Positions 5,896-6,057 of a DNA stretch of 6,057 nucleotides are shown in pieces. Origin of the DNA: Pseudomonadota bacterium (GTDB lineage Bacteria > Pseudomonadota > Alphaproteobacteria > Rhizobiales > Rhizobiaceae); contig JAEWFU010000371.1 in assembly GCA_023388675.1 (NCBI GenBank), positions 1-6,057 on the forward strand, written 5' to 3'. The position numbers and the translations under genes were made by a program. The number at the start of each line of letters is the position of its first letter. The stretch's first letter is position 1. The notes beneath the pieces were generated by a model, which saw nothing but the letters and a program-made list of their open reading frames with translations, did not search any database and was not told the origin of the DNA.

Positions 5896-5931
5896 TGGCT
5901 TTGCCCACCGCCCGCGACAGGGACGCGGGCG
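5894..5931 (+). other. Two adjoining hairpins in the trcR 5' leader
   Basis: GGTGG (5894-5898) pairs with CCACC (5905-5909) around a 6-nt loop, and CGCCCGCG (5909-5916) pairs perfectly over eight G/C pairs with CGCGGGCG (5924-5931) around ACAGGGA. The two share base 5909. The strong second stem ends six bases before the AAGGA ribosome site, leaving it exposed. No T run follows, so a terminator is unlikely; message stability or leader control is possible. Confidence 0.45.
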
Positions 5932-5950
5932 AACGAGAAGGATTTTATCC

Positions 5951-6057
5951 ATGGCCAACACGCTTCTGATGCCCAAGGCGACAGCCGTCTGGCTCGTCGA
6001 CAATACTGCGCTGTCGTTCGACCAGATCGCGCAGTTCTGCAAACTCCACCCGCTCGA
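5951..6057 (+). CDS. trcR: TrcR/DUF1013 cell-cycle regulator, 5' part only
   Basis: Only the first 35 codons lie in the window; the gene runs off the right edge. The start of the protein, with LMPKATAVWLVDNTALSFDQ (residues 6-25) and then FCKLHPL (29-35), is the hallmark N-terminus of DUF1013 proteins, which resembles a helix-turn-helix in the FDQIAQFCKLHPL part. In Caulobacter crescentus the DUF1013 protein TrcR has been reported to associate with RNA polymerase and influence cell-cycle transcription; the same role here is by homology. The ATG at 5951 has GAGAAGGA eight bases upstream, a strong ribosome site. It is preceded by its own predicted promoter and a structured leader, so it is probably transcribed apart from the methyltransferase gene. 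Confidence 0.87.
   Translation, partial: MANTLLMPKATAVWLVDNTALSFDQIAQFCKLHPL

Noticed and set aside
1..6057. Search for mobile elements, tRNA genes, CRISPR arrays, defence or toxin genes
   Set aside because: No transposase or integrase motif, no long direct or terminal inverted repeats, no regularly spaced repeats and no tRNA-like cloverleaf were seen; the genes are core metabolic and regulatory families.

Overview
The window looks like ordinary chromosomal DNA of a GC-rich alphaproteobacterium, most likely a member of the Hyphomicrobiales (Rhizobiales) near Mesorhizobium, Aquamicrobium or Nitratireductor. This rests on recognising mainly alphaproteobacterial families (DUF465/YdcH small proteins next to purEK, a DUF1192 protein, and a DUF1013/TrcR protein) and on the G/C-biased codon use. 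The genus is an inference. I see no insertion sequence, phage gene, tRNA, rRNA or CRISPR array.

Layout. From 1800 down to 17 on the minus strand runs a tight three-gene unit: a 67-aa YdcH-like protein, purE and purK. These last two make the two-step route from AIR to CAIR in purine synthesis. The purE and purK frames overlap by 4 bases, and the purE ribosome site overlaps the ydcH stop codon. Facing away from this unit across a 229-bp gap is a second, shorter ydcH-like gene (2029-2205, plus strand), which ends at a probable intrinsic terminator. Convergent to it, on the minus strand, is a pair made of a 12-TM major facilitator transporter (3948 to 2653) and a cysteine-free ArsR-type helix-turn-helix regulator (2623 to 2360). 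Upstream of the transporter, on the same strand, is a 64-aa DUF1192 protein (4243 to 4049).

From 4349 rightward everything is on the plus strand. First comes a zinc-free medium-chain quinone oxidoreductase of the PIG3 type, then 27 bp later a very small class I SAM methyltransferase. After a 141-bp region with a recognisable promoter and a structured leader comes the start of the DUF1013 protein TrcR, an RNA-polymerase-associated cell-cycle regulator in Caulobacter; it is cut by the window edge.

I found no clear undescribed system. The most interesting signal is in the non-coding DNA. GANTC, the CcrM methylation sequence, occurs 11 times by hand count; six of these lie as three close pairs just upstream of the ydcH-purEK unit, the transporter-arsR unit and trcR, although intergenic DNA is only about 13% of the window. 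This suggests methylation-linked (CcrM/GcrA) control at three adjacent transcription units. Secondary points are the palindrome- and hairpin-rich trcR leader, the dyads between the two divergent ydcH paralogues, and the transporter-ArsR pairing with a candidate operator.
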